A DNA stretch of 10,455 nucleotides from CTSoil-075 sp964292325 (GCA_964292325.1 CAXYVG010000115.1:1-10455); one strand, 5' to 3'. Shown: positions 1 to 7,304, counted from the first letter of the stretch. Program-made: numbers and translations. The notes: generated by a model not told the origin, from the letters alone.

Positions 1-40
1 TTAGTATACGCCTATAGGAGGAAAAACGAATACAATTTAA

Positions 41-523
41 CTCAATTTATATAGTAAAGATTATCAAACACTATTAACTGAAAATATAATATTTGAGAGT
101 GCATCAACATACTTCCATACAGATTATGCAAACAAAGATTCTGTTTTGTATTCTGAAGTTACTCAAAATAATTTGTATTTTCTTGATGAAATGCCAGTTG
201 AAGTCGTATATGATCACACAGATTCAATATTTACAATTAGAGTCGACAATCCTAAGAATTCCAGTGGGAATTTGATTACACCAATTTATAGGTATCTAGG
301 GCAAGATATAAAAGTTAACAACATAGAAAGTAAAAGTACTTTATCACGCTTCGGTACAACTGAAGTAGTAGTACCTCCTGGGCAATCTATCATCGAAATT
401 TCCTATCACTATACTACCCTTGCTGTAATCTCTAAAATACTAAATGGGATTTTTGCCATTGGGTTTATAATTTATATTTATTTTACAAAAAAACGACGAA
501 AGCTTTTATTATCCGAAGCCTAA
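41..523 (+). pseudogene. C-terminal fragment of a polytopic membrane protein, probably frame-broken (YfhO-like?)
   Basis: The reading frame is open from 41 to a TAA at 521-523, but it is closed upstream by an in-frame TAA at 38-40. The only start-like codon inside is a TTG at 146, which has no Shine-Dalgarno in front of it, so a 125-residue protein from that TTG is unconvincing. A different frame is open from 1 to about 51 and ends in TAG TAA, as expected if a longer gene entering from the left had suffered a frameshift near 40-55. The encoded end has an extracytoplasmic beta-rich stretch with a PPGQSIIEISYHY segment, one transmembrane helix (about 20 residues, from TLAVISKILN to IYIYF) and a basic KKRRK tail. 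That layout is typical of the C-terminus of large YfhO-type or glycosyltransferase-like membrane proteins. The family assignment is an inference from layout only. A short intact gene cannot be excluded. Confidence 0.45.
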
Positions 524-680
524 TTCAATTTTAGACCTTAATCATTTTTTGGCAGCATCTTAGTATATTTTGTTTTTTCTCAGTAATCTTCTGCACTTTT
601 CTCTTGAAAAAAACAACGTTGCTTAAATTCTCTCAAAAGGAATCCTTTGAGTTTAACCTAAACCTCCATTATAATGTCAT

Positions 681-729
681 AAAAATAGGCATGAGATTAA
701 CCAACTTAGGTAATCTCATGCCTATTTTT
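681..729. terminator. Bidirectional intrinsic terminator between convergent genes
   Basis: A perfect 19-nt inverted repeat has arms at 681-699 and 711-729 with an 11-nt loop. The stem core AGGCATGAGATTA is flanked by A5 on the left and T6 on the right, so both strands give a hairpin followed by a U-run. It sits between the plus-strand fragment ending at 523 and the minus-strand deacetylase ending at 832, so it can serve both. The rest of 524-831 shows no gene; a short imperfect dyad at 632-651 lacks a T-run. Confidence 0.9.
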
Positions 730-831
730 TATTCAATTGAATTTTTGTGATCCACCTTCTTTATATTATTGAAGTGGAAACTAATCTAAAGCGTAAATAG
801 AAATAATCGATTCATCAAAAGTTATATAGTC

Positions 832-2355
832 TCAGTCTGCGGTCATAGAGCTGTCTATATCGAAGGCCTCAACATAGGCTGGTTCCTCTTGGATTTCTGG
901 TGTCTCTTCAACCGGCTCAACAGCTTCATCGAAGCCGGAACTGTACACCGGCTCCTCTTCTAGTATGAATTCAGAAGAAAAGAGCAACTCAAAATCGTTG
1001 TAGCCATCCGTATTTCCGTTGTCATAGCCAGCATTGTACCCATCATAGTAAGCTCTGTAATAGCCTGCGTAGGTTCCTTCGTCATAACCAAAGTAGTAGC
1101 CTTCAGGATAGCCTTCGTTATAACCTTCATAAAAACTGTCGTTATAGCCATTGTAGTAAACTGCATCGAAACCATCATCATAACCATCATAGTAGCCATC
1201 ATCATTACCTTCATAGTAGCCATCGGTATACCCGTCATTAAACCCTGCTTCAAATTCCTCATCAAACAACGGGATGTTCTCTTCTCCAAAGAATGGTGGC
1301 GGTGTTTCTTTCTCGTACGCCGGATCAAATTCTTCTACGAATGTTGGCGGAGTCTCTTCTTCGTAGGATGGGGAGTATTCTTGATTGTACCCATCATTGT
1401 ATCCTTCTTCATAACCGTACCAGTAGCCATCATAGTAACCGTTATAATAGCCAGCGTTATAGCCATCATCATAGCCGTCGTTGTAACCGTCGGTATATCC
1501 ACCATAGTATCCATCCATGTAGCCGTCATAATAACCGGCGTAGTATCCTTCCATATATCCTTCATAATACCCATTGCTGTAACCATTCGTATAACCGTCG
1601 TCGTATCCAGCACTGTGCCCTGCATTATACCCTGCACTATACCCCGAATCCTCATAACCGATTAAATCGGATATTGTCACAAAATCATATCCCATATTTT
1701 TAAGATCACTGATTATGTAAGAAAGTGCCTCAGGTGTATTCGCAGCTCCAGGCATCGCATGCATCAATACAATTGCCCCAGGATGAATATTATTGACTAC
1801 CGTATTTATTATTGTATCAGCTGAAAGACCTTGCCAGTCCAAGGTGTCGATCGACCAGCCAATCGTATAATCATAGCCAGCATCCCCTACTGCTTCCAAT
1901 ACGGAAGAGTTCACGTCCCCATACGGAGCTCTGAAGAACGGAACAGTGGATTCACCCGTATAATATTGGATGATATCATCTGCCGCATTCAGTTCTTCTA
2001 TCATCTGATAGTACGTTAAATTTGTAAAGGCAGGATGCGTATAGGAGTGATTAGCAATCTGGCTTCCTTCCCATATGATGTCATTCATCAAATCCGGGTA
2101 TAATGCTGCTGCTTCCCCGACCATGAAGAAAGTTCCGGGCACATCGTTACTCGAAAGTATCGAAAGAATTTCTTGTATTTTTCCGGCATCATATCCGTCA
2201 TCAAACGTTAGTGCTACTAATTTATTGGTGGTATCAACACTTGAGATTAGCTGCGAAGCTGCTGATATAGTGGGCACGGAGAATGTGAATGTGAATAATG
2301 AAACAAGCAAAATCATCATCATTGCCTTCAGAGACTTAAATTTATCTCTCAACAT
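832..2355 (-). CDS. Secreted polysaccharide deacetylase (NodB/CE4) with a C-terminal Gly-Tyr period-4 repeat domain
   Basis: This is a 507-residue exported CE4 deacetylase, expected to remove N- or O-acetyl groups from a surface polysaccharide or peptidoglycan. Residues 1-33 form a signal peptide (basic start, hydrophobic core, cleavage near ISA-AS). The NodB domain spans about 45-232 with all five motifs: TFDDGYD (D52, D53), HSYTH (H103, H107 metal ligands), RAPYG (142-146), DTLDW (170-174) and LMH (H199). Catalysis therefore looks intact. From residue 238 the protein becomes a low-complexity tail. There are 22 glycines exactly four residues apart (238-322), mostly followed by Tyr, then an acidic, proline-rich linker (about 328-370). 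A second tract has Gly at 18 of 21 period-4 positions (371-451), and an acidic Glu/Pro end follows. Simple CE4 enzymes end soon after motif 5, so the tail doubles the protein. The ATG at 2355 follows a GAGG 8 nt upstream. The gene is monocistronic between two terminators. Substrate is unknown; EPS deacetylation is suggested only by proximity. Confidence 0.92.
   Translation of the reverse strand: MLRDKFKSLKAMMMILLVSLFTFTFSVPTISAASQLISSVDTTNKLVALTFDDGYDAGKIQEILSILSSNDVPGTFFMVGEAAALYPDLMNDIIWEGSQIANHSYTHPAFTNLTYYQMIEELNAADDIIQYYTGESTVPFFRAPYGDVNSSVLEAVGDAGYDYTIGWSIDTLDWQGLSADTIINTVVNNIHPGAIVLMHAMPGAANTPEALSYIISDLKNMGYDFVTISDLIGYEDSGYSAGYNAGHSAGYDDGYTNGYSNGYYEGYMEGYYAGYYDGYMDGYYGGYTDGYNDGYDDGYNAGYYNGYYDGYWYGYEEGYNDGYNQEYSPSYEEETPPTFVEEFDPAYEKETPPPFFGEENIPLFDEEFEAGFNDGYTDGYYEGNDDGYYDGYDDGFDAVYYNGYNDSFYEGYNEGYPEGYYFGYDEGTYAGYYRAYYDGYNAGYDNGNTDGYNDFELLFSSEFILEEEPVYSSGFDEAVEPVEETPEIQEEPAYVEAFDIDSSMTAD
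1000..1644 (-). repeat. 12-bp-period coding repeat (Gly-Tyr tail of the deacetylase)
   Basis: The DNA here is built of degenerate 12-bp units, seen on the plus strand as variants of GTAGCCATCATA, which encode the four-residue unit G-Y-x-x on the minus strand. Two blocks, about 1387-1644 and 1000-1245, are separated by the acidic linker. Third-codon positions vary (GGC, GGT, GGA, GGG; TAT, TAC), so the repeat is old and kept at protein level rather than freshly amplified. In-frame expansion or contraction by slippage is possible. Confidence 0.85.
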
Positions 2356-2720
2356 TTTATTCGCCTCATTTTTTTATGACCAGACAGGAACAAAACGGAA
2401 AATACTGACAACGGCATTCTGCGCATAGGTGACATAGGAGATTCCCCTTTGCAGCTCATTTAATCCTCACTATTTCTGGAATAAACCCCACACCACCATT
2501 ACTCACTACTGAACGACTTACCCCTCAAGCCACCACCTCTCACCTGTCCATAACTTTAAATATATTTAACCTTAGACTCAGGTTATCCCCTAGCACAATG
2601 AAATATAACTGCTTTTGGTAATTGCAACATACCTATTTAAGCTTATTTTAACATTCCGTCAACAGCATAAGCAATTATTCGTACCTGTGCAATTGGATCT
2701 TCTTACCATGTGTTATTTGA
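2356..2720. other. Gene-free stretch upstream of the deacetylase
   Basis: This interval must contain the promoter and leader of the minus-strand deacetylase, because the operon on its right ends in a strong terminator. I see no convincing -35/-10 pair. There is a perfect 14-bp AT palindrome, TTAAATATATTTAA, at 2556-2569, about 200 bp before the start codon. The minus strand is purine-rich around 2480-2550. No known riboswitch core was recognised. The small ORFs found here have no ribosome binding site or protein-like composition. Confidence 0.5.
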
Positions 2721-2726
2721 AAAACC

Positions 2727-2783
2727 AAAACAAACACCCGAACCAGAATATGGATTTCATATTTTGGTTCGGGTGTTTGTTTT
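2727..2783. terminator. Long-stem intrinsic terminator of the EPS operon
   Basis: Two 26-nt arms (2727-2752 and 2758-2783) pair with a single C/T difference that gives a G-U or A-C step, around a 5-nt loop. The stem core is ACACCCGAACC. On the minus strand the stem runs into TTTTGGTTTTTC, a fair U-tract, about 40 nt after the EpsG stop. The plus-strand side is also T-rich, so it may act in both directions and insulate the deacetylase gene. Confidence 0.88.
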
Positions 2784-2820
2784 GTTGTATAAACTGGATT
2801 GTTTGAGTGTTCATTCAGTA

Positions 2821-3876
2821 TCATTCGAACAACAGAGTGTCATAGGGTGTAAAAAACACGTAATCTCCAGAAAAGATAAAAATGATGAAAAAAATCACGA
2901 CAGTAAAACCTAAAAATAAAAATACATTCAGCAATTTATTTCTTGTGAACGACAAAATAAAATAAGGTGCGACAAACATTTCATATGTTGCAAAAGGCGA
3001 GCTCAACCTTCCTCCCACAGTGGCTAAATCCCCAAAAGATATTAAAATTAGTGATGCTAAAAAATAAATTTTATGGTAAAAAGCGAATTGTTTGTCTTCT
3101 TGAATATCAGAAAATAAATACGCACCCAAAAAAATCAACATTTGCATCAGAAGTACAGGATTGAGCAACCACTTACCTCCTGTAAATGTAGGATTCGTAA
3201 AATATCCGATGTATCGGTAAGGCACGGCCCATAAATAAAGATTCGGAATCTGGACAATGACACCTATAACAACCGTGGCACCCAGCAAAAGGAGCACATT
3301 TTTTTTGTCCAATTTTGGAAAATAATTTCCGAATAAATAGGCTAGAATGAAAATCAGTGCTGTGATATGGAAGGTTGAAGCAAACAAAACAACCAACAGA
3401 AACTTTATGGGCTCTTTTTTCTTGATGTACTTCAATGAATACAACAAGAGGATGCTGACAAAGGAAGCGCGTATTTGTCCCATATCTCTGGCAAAAAAGA
3501 ATCTTGCGTAATAATACATCAAAATCAGAGAGGGATAGGAAGTGTTCTTATACGCATAGAACACAAGCATACCGATACTGACAATTGAAAAGAAAAGCAC
3601 AAACGTATAGAAGTTTAATCCTAATTTTATGAAAAGATAATTCAAGAACAAATAACCTGATTCAGCATCAATCGAGCCGTTGAATACATCTCCAATATTA
3701 TTCAGTTCATCATAGAAGTTGGAATAATTGTTAAAATCATATCCGGAACGATAACGAAAACCAGCTAAAGCCGCTAAAACACTGCCATTTATAAAAACAA
3801 TTTTTTTATTTTTGAATAGAATCTCAAAAGTGGACAAGAGCAGTAAAATCAAAAAAATAAAAATATATACTAGCAT
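2821..3876 (-). CDS. epsG: EpsG-family exopolysaccharide polymerase (Wzy-like)
   Basis: This hydrophobic protein of about 351 residues has some nine or ten predicted membrane segments. It resembles the EpsG family, integral membrane proteins thought to polymerise exported repeat units on the outer face of the membrane. Visible family marks are the early loop GFRYRSGYDFNNY (about residue 41), the R-D-M-G-Q-I-R-A segment followed by a basic loop (KYIKKKEP), STFHITALIF in a central helix, and a late SSPFATYEMF loop. Length is normal for the family. Two ATG codons are adjacent (3879 and 3876). GGAGG lies 4 nt before the first and 7 nt before the second, so the second is preferred. It follows the chain-length gene by a dozen bases and is last in the operon before the long terminator. 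The family call is firm; linkage specificity cannot be read from the sequence. Confidence 0.85.
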   Translation of the reverse strand: MLVYIFIFLILLLLSTFEILFKNKKIVFINGSVLAALAGFRYRSGYDFNNYSNFYDELNNIGDVFNGSIDAESGYLFLNYLFIKLGLNFYTFVLFFSIVSIGMLVFYAYKNTSYPSLILMYYYARFFFARDMGQIRASFVSILLLYSLKYIKKKEPIKFLLVVLFASTFHITALIFILAYLFGNYFPKLDKKNVLLLLGATVVIGVIVQIPNLYLWAVPYRYIGYFTNPTFTGGKWLLNPVLLMQMLIFLGAYLFSDIQEDKQFAFYHKIYFLASLILISFGDLATVGGRLSSPFATYEMFVAPYFILSFTRNKLLNVFLFLGFTVVIFFIIFIFSGDYVFFTPYDTLLFE

Positions 3877-3892
3877 CATTCACCCTCCAGTC

Positions 3893-4966
3893 TTAGATCA
3901 AAATTATTTTTATATCTGACCGGTAATTTGCTAGTTGAATTCGTTGGCTTTTATACCATTCTTTCGTTGTTGTATTTTTAAGCAAAAATATAACAATTTC
4001 ATCGAATTCCATATTAGATGGAATATTGCTGATGCTGTCCGTTATGAGGATATTCTCCGATTGATCATCTGGCTGCTTATTATTTGATAATAATTCAGCT
4101 GAAATTGGCTCCGGTAAGGAAATTTCAGTAAGAATACATTTTCTGCCCTGCGGATGATTTACAGCCTGCTGGGCTGCAGCTACTCTTTCCTTTTCAGATG
4201 AAATTTGGGTCAAATCCAATACTAGATCTTTTTCGGAAAAACTGGCGTTGAATACGTCGGATACTTCTTTCTTGAATATTAACCTTATGACAGAAGCAAA
4301 AACGCCAGCCAATACAGAAACGATAGCCACGATTACGCTGATTAAAGTATAATTTGTATCTGAAACATTAACTTTTGTTGAAACCATTGCACTTTCGGCG
4401 GATTGATTAACTTCTTGCGGCTTTGTTAAAATAACGACTTGTCGGGTCTCAAAAGAAGGGATATTACCCGCTTTGACGTCTTCAAAAATAACTTGAGCGA
4501 TATCCAAATTATTATTGTAATCACCCGTCCCTACCTCGATTACCAAAGCATTTGTGGTACTGTCAAATTTCACATTCAGCATATCTTCAGGCGTTGCTTT
4601 TGTAACAACAGGGGAAATAATAGCCACTTTTGACTCTAACTGCGCCAAAACCTCTTCAGACAAGAGAATTGACTTTAACAAACGAGCATTACTGTACACA
4701 GCCCCTTGTTCATTTTCAACGTAAAAGCGGAAGCTTACTGCCTTTTTATTAAGCTTTGTATAGTCTTCCACAGTCAGCATAGGTTTCACTTGCCCTGTTA
4801 TAGTGCTGATTTCCTCTGTTTCTTTTATCTGGCTATCACTGTAAATCGCATAGGAAACCGCCAAACCATAGATGATCATCATCGTTACAAAAATAGTTAT
4901 TATAAATCTTAGGTTATCCTTGAAGAAGGACTTCAAATCTTGAAAAGTCGGTAACTTGTTGTTCAT
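3893..4966 (-). CDS. Wzz/CapA-type chain-length determinant with a cytoplasmic domain lacking a Walker A motif
   Basis: This protein of about 357 residues has the two-helix layout of polysaccharide co-polymerases: TM1 at about 22-44, an extracytoplasmic domain, and TM2 at about 209-233 preceded by a proline (KPQEV). It should sit in the membrane beside the polymerase and set chain length. Residues are counted from the upstream ATG at 4972. Gram-positive CapA/CpsC proteins normally end shortly after TM2 and use a separate tyrosine kinase. Here about 125 further residues follow. Their end (ENILITDSISNIP, then FDEIVIFLLKNTTTKEW and IKIILI) reads like the second half of a BY-kinase ATPase fold (hydrophobic-IDTPP, then VLLVVR-TTR, then GVVLN), but no GxxxxGK exists and the domain is short. 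It is best read as a non-catalytic or decayed kinase-like tail, which is an inference. The start at 4966 is chosen because the GGGGG stretch lies 6 nt before it but directly abuts the ATG at 4972. The upstream ATG overlaps the GT4 stop as ATGA, so translation is probably coupled. Confidence 0.78.
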   Translation of the reverse strand: MNNKLPTFQDLKSFFKDNLRFIITIFVTMMIIYGLAVSYAIYSDSQIKETEEISTITGQVKPMLTVEDYTKLNKKAVSFRFYVENEQGAVYSNARLLKSILLSEEVLAQLESKVAIISPVVTKATPEDMLNVKFDSTTNALVIEVGTGDYNNNLDIAQVIFEDVKAGNIPSFETRQVVILTKPQEVNQSAESAMVSTKVNVSDTNYTLISVIVAIVSVLAGVFASVIRLIFKKEVSDVFNASFSEKDLVLDLTQISSEKERVAAAQQAVNHPQGRKCILTEISLPEPISAELLSNNKQPDDQSENILITDSISNIPSNMEFDEIVIFLLKNTTTKEWYKSQRIQLANYRSDIKIILI

Positions 4967-4968
4967 TG

Positions 4969-6081
4969 TCATTCCCCCGGATTGCTGTATATTTTTTCTA
5001 ACATTTCTGCGGTATTGTTCATGTCGTATGCTTCCAAATCCGCCAATGGTTTATTGCCAAATGGTGAATCTAAAATTGCCTGACTCCATACCGCCATATC
5101 ATCCTGCAGATCCACAAAAACAACATTCTCAGAAAGCTTAGTATGTATCGACACTTCTGTTGACATAACAAGTTTCAGATTGGCAGCTTGAGCTTCCACT
5201 GCTACGATAGGCAGACCCTCATATAAAGACGGAAGGACAAAGACATCCATAGCGCTCATCAGTTGGGGTATATCATCTCTCTCGCCCAAAAAACGAACAT
5301 TTTTTTCTATGCCCAATTCCTTGGCTAAAGCATGTATACGGGACTCCAAGCTCCCAGTTCCAATCGCTAACAAATAGGTATTCGGATTTGATTCTACGAT
5401 ATATTGCATCAGTTGCATCAAGAATGTATGATTCTTCTGTGTCTCAAATCGGCCTATATGCCCTATTACAAAAGCATCTGAGGGAAGCCCTAGACTCAAT
5501 CGCATATCCTGCTTTGAAATCCCAGTATACCGATAAGCATCCAGGTTGATTCCATTTGGTATATTGATGAATTTCTGCTTATCCCCGTATAACCCAACCC
5601 CTGCTTCCTGAGAACAAGCCAGGAAATCAGTAGCATATGTCATCAAAAGTTTTGAGAACAACGGCCTAACCAAATTATATGGAAATTTATTCCCTTTCCC
5701 ATCGGTTGTAGCATGGCTGTGGGCAATCCTTTGTTTTACGCCTGCTTTTGAAGCTAACCAAAGATTCAGACCTCCACCAAAAAAAATTTCATTATGGACA
5801 ATATCAACTTGATTTTCATCAAATATTTTATTCACTGCTTTGATGTATTTTAGAATGTGCTTATTGGGGTTAGGCACGACAAAAATCTTCCCGCCCAATT
5901 CCTGAATTTCATTATGGTAAGGTTGAACACTTGCGTACTCTTCATAGATAACAAAATCAAACTGATATTTTTCCCTATCAATATTCCGATAGGCATTCAT
6001 CATAAACGTTTCTGCTCCACCTTTTCCCATTCTTCCTTGAAAATGTAGGACTCGCTTAGTTTCCAATATTTCTGTCTCCAT
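4969..6081 (-). CDS. Glycosyltransferase family 4 (GT-B), EpsF-like
   Basis: This 370-residue cytoplasmic retaining glycosyltransferase probably adds one sugar of the EPS repeat unit from a nucleotide sugar to a lipid-linked acceptor. The N-terminal Rossmann half starts with VLHFQGRMGKGGAET (10-25), the glycine-rich acceptor loop. HSHATTDGKG (121-130) and IPNGIN (174-179) follow. The C-terminal donor half opens with GHIGRFETQKNH (207-218) and carries the EX7E pair in EGLPIVAVE (E288, E296), typical of GT4. Length is normal. The ATG at 6081 lies 4 bases after the GT2 stop but has only a weak AAAGG 12 nt away. A TTG at 6066 (codon 6) has GGAGA 8 nt upstream and would give the common start M-E-T-K-R-V-L-H-F, so it may be the true start. 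The 3' end overlaps the chain-length gene. Donor sugar and linkage are not readable. Confidence 0.92.
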   Translation of the reverse strand: METEILETKRVLHFQGRMGKGGAETFMMNAYRNIDREKYQFDFVIYEEYASVQPYHNEIQELGGKIFVVPNPNKHILKYIKAVNKIFDENQVDIVHNEIFFGGGLNLWLASKAGVKQRIAHSHATTDGKGNKFPYNLVRPLFSKLLMTYATDFLACSQEAGVGLYGDKQKFINIPNGINLDAYRYTGISKQDMRLSLGLPSDAFVIGHIGRFETQKNHTFLMQLMQYIVESNPNTYLLAIGTGSLESRIHALAKELGIEKNVRFLGERDDIPQLMSAMDVFVLPSLYEGLPIVAVEAQAANLKLVMSTEVSIHTKLSENVVFVDLQDDMAVWSQAILDSPFGNKPLADLEAYDMNNTAEMLEKIYSNPGE

Positions 6082-6085
6082 TCTG

Positions 6086-7129
6086 TTAAAAATTGCCTTT
6101 TAGTTTTTCAAAAAATTTCGGTGATAGATTGTTCATTAAAAACATAATATTTGATGCTGCATAATTTAAAAGGACAGACTTCGAAGAAAATAAAAATCGC
6201 ATTATTTTTCTTGAAGAAGTATCGACAGAACTGTTTTCCGTTGCATAACGGACTTGTGGATGGGTCAGTATATTTTTTATATAGGTCATTTTCTCTCTAC
6301 TATTCAAAGGGCAACCCTTACTGTGCAAGGGAATCATGCACGACATAGCGCCTTTCAAGAACAATGCGCTCACCCCAGCCAGATCATGCGTTGACAGAGA
6401 CTGCATTTGCTCATAGAATTCGACAAATGTTTCGAATTTGTTTGGGAAGTATTTATTTGTTAAACTTTTCTTACCATCAAATGAATATTGATAAAGGATT
6501 CTTTCAGTGGTGTAGACACTATTGGCATGTTTGTAATAGGCCAGATTAAAGAGTCTGTCTTCACAGCTGCTATAATTTGGAAATTTAATACCATGTTTCC
6601 GGATGATATCCGTTCTGTAGACTTTATTCCAAATAACATACATCAATTGTTTATTCATCAAAGAATACAGATTTTTAAGAAATTCCTCATTTGTTGCATA
6701 GTGGCGTTCATCCACAATGACAGGTCTTTCAGATACCAAAGCATCACCATCCATCACCTTCATGTTGTAGGACGCTATAATCAAATCAAAGGCCCCTTGT
6801 TCCAATAATCCAGCGTATTGCTCCAAGGTGTGGCTCTCCAGCGCATCATCAGCATCCATGAAAAAAAGATATTTCCCTTTAGCTTTATCAATTCCTATAT
6901 TTCTTGCATTTCCAGGGCCGTTATTTTCAATAGTAAAAACGGAAAAATTAGGATGTTCACCAATATATTCATTAACTTTTTTTTCGGTTCCATCTGTGGA
7001 TCCATCATTGATGATGATAACTTCATAATTGCTGAAAGTTTGATTTGTAATACTTGCTAATGTTCTTTGTATTGTCTTTTCACAATTGTAAGCAGGAATC
7101 ACAATACTGAAATAAAAACTATTATTCAT
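6086..7129 (-). CDS. Glycosyltransferase family 2 (GT-A)
   Basis: This 347-residue inverting GT-A glycosyltransferase is likely a repeat-unit assembly enzyme at the inner membrane face. The first 100 residues hold the full catalytic signature: FSIVIPAYNCEKT (7-19), INDGSTDGT (40-48), NGPGNARNIG (70-79) and the metal- and nucleotide-binding DAD in FFMDADDA (D92, D94). An ED pair in SSCEDRLF (E190, D191), preceded by VWNK-type residues (WNKVYR), fits the catalytic-base region of EpsJ/CpsI-like enzymes. The C-terminal 150 residues are less conserved and have no membrane helix. The start at 7129 has AAAGGA about 6 nt upstream. It is first in a four-gene operon, with a promoter and leader hairpin in the gap before it. 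Sugar specificity is unknown. Confidence 0.92.
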   Translation of the reverse strand: MNNSFYFSIVIPAYNCEKTIQRTLASITNQTFSNYEVIIINDGSTDGTEKKVNEYIGEHPNFSVFTIENNGPGNARNIGIDKAKGKYLFFMDADDALESHTLEQYAGLLEQGAFDLIIASYNMKVMDGDALVSERPVIVDERHYATNEEFLKNLYSLMNKQLMYVIWNKVYRTDIIRKHGIKFPNYSSCEDRLFNLAYYKHANSVYTTERILYQYSFDGKKSLTNKYFPNKFETFVEFYEQMQSLSTHDLAGVSALFLKGAMSCMIPLHSKGCPLNSREKMTYIKNILTHPQVRYATENSSVDTSSRKIMRFLFSSKSVLLNYAASNIMFLMNNLSPKFFEKLKGNF

Positions 7130-7176
7130 ACGTTTCCTTTCCGATCATTTCCATTTTTATTTACTTTTCCCTAACG

Positions 7177-7208
7177 GCCAAAAAGCACCGCTTCGAACTG
7201 CTTTAGGC
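7177..7208 (-). promoter_or_regulatory. Leader hairpin in front of the GT2-GT4-Wzz-EpsG operon
   Basis: Read on the minus strand, GCCTAAAGCA and TGCTTTTTGGC pair across an 11-nt loop (six inner and three outer pairs with a small bulge). The hairpin would begin only about six bases after the start predicted from the promoter at 7221-7229. It may stabilise the mRNA 5' end or act as a weak attenuator, since five U residues lie in the 3' arm. No alternative antiterminator pairing was identified. Confidence 0.4.
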
Positions 7209-7220
7209 TTAAACATTTTC

Positions 7221-7229
7221 ATTATATCA
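7221..7229 (-). promoter_or_regulatory. Extended -10 promoter for the four-gene glycosyltransferase/polymerase operon
   Basis: On the minus strand the sequence reads TGATATAAT, a perfect TATAAT with the TGn extension of housekeeping-sigma promoters. The -35 region 16-17 nt upstream (CTTTAAT) is poor, as is usual for extended -10 promoters. The start point would be near 7214, giving a leader of about 85 nt before the GT2 ATG. It splits the cluster into separate transcription units. Confidence 0.6.
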
Positions 7230-7275
7230 GATTTGTAGATAAATTAAAGCATCATAAAAATCTCAAAACGGAAAT

Positions 7276-7289
7276 GTATACGAGTATAC
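7276..7289. promoter_or_regulatory. 14-bp dyad GTATACGAGTATAC between the LRR gene and the promoter
   Basis: GTATAC occurs twice, separated by GA, giving a palindrome with a two-base centre. It lies 50-65 bp upstream of the -10 element and just after the LRR stop codon. It could be an operator for the downstream promoter. The two-base centre makes an RNA hairpin terminator unlikely. No regulator is assigned. Confidence 0.25.
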
Positions 7290-7304
7290 TATACCTTTTT
7301 ACAT

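Noticed and set aside
632..651. Dyad CTCAAAAGG/CCTTTGAG as a second terminator
   Set aside because: The stem is short and bulged, without a T-run; the 681-729 hairpin nearby is far stronger.
1000..1644. Regularly spaced short repeats suggesting a CRISPR array or minisatellite
   Set aside because: The period is 12 bp with no unique spacers, and the repeats are in frame as Gly-Tyr codons of the deacetylase.
960..1655. Met/Thr-rich minus-strand ORFs in another frame of the deacetylase tail
   Set aside because: Composition follows directly from the out-of-frame repeat; they overlap the real coding frame entirely.
1293..1703. Plus-strand ORFs across the repeat region (one His/Ser/Arg-rich, one very hydrophobic, 1381-1665)
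   Set aside because: They are antisense shadows of the 12-bp repeat: low complexity, no ribosome binding site, and the minus-strand frame has a full enzyme domain.
2356..2600. Cyclic-di-GMP or other riboswitch before the deacetylase
   Set aside because: No recognisable conserved aptamer core or terminator/antiterminator pair was seen.
2615..2913. Short plus-strand ORFs over the long terminator
   Set aside because: They run through the terminator hairpin and into the EpsG 3' end, with no ribosome binding site and no protein-like pattern.
4100..4170. A Walker A motif in the Wzz cytoplasmic tail
   Set aside because: The expected place reads LTEISLPEPISAEL, without glycine or lysine of GxxxxGK(S/T).
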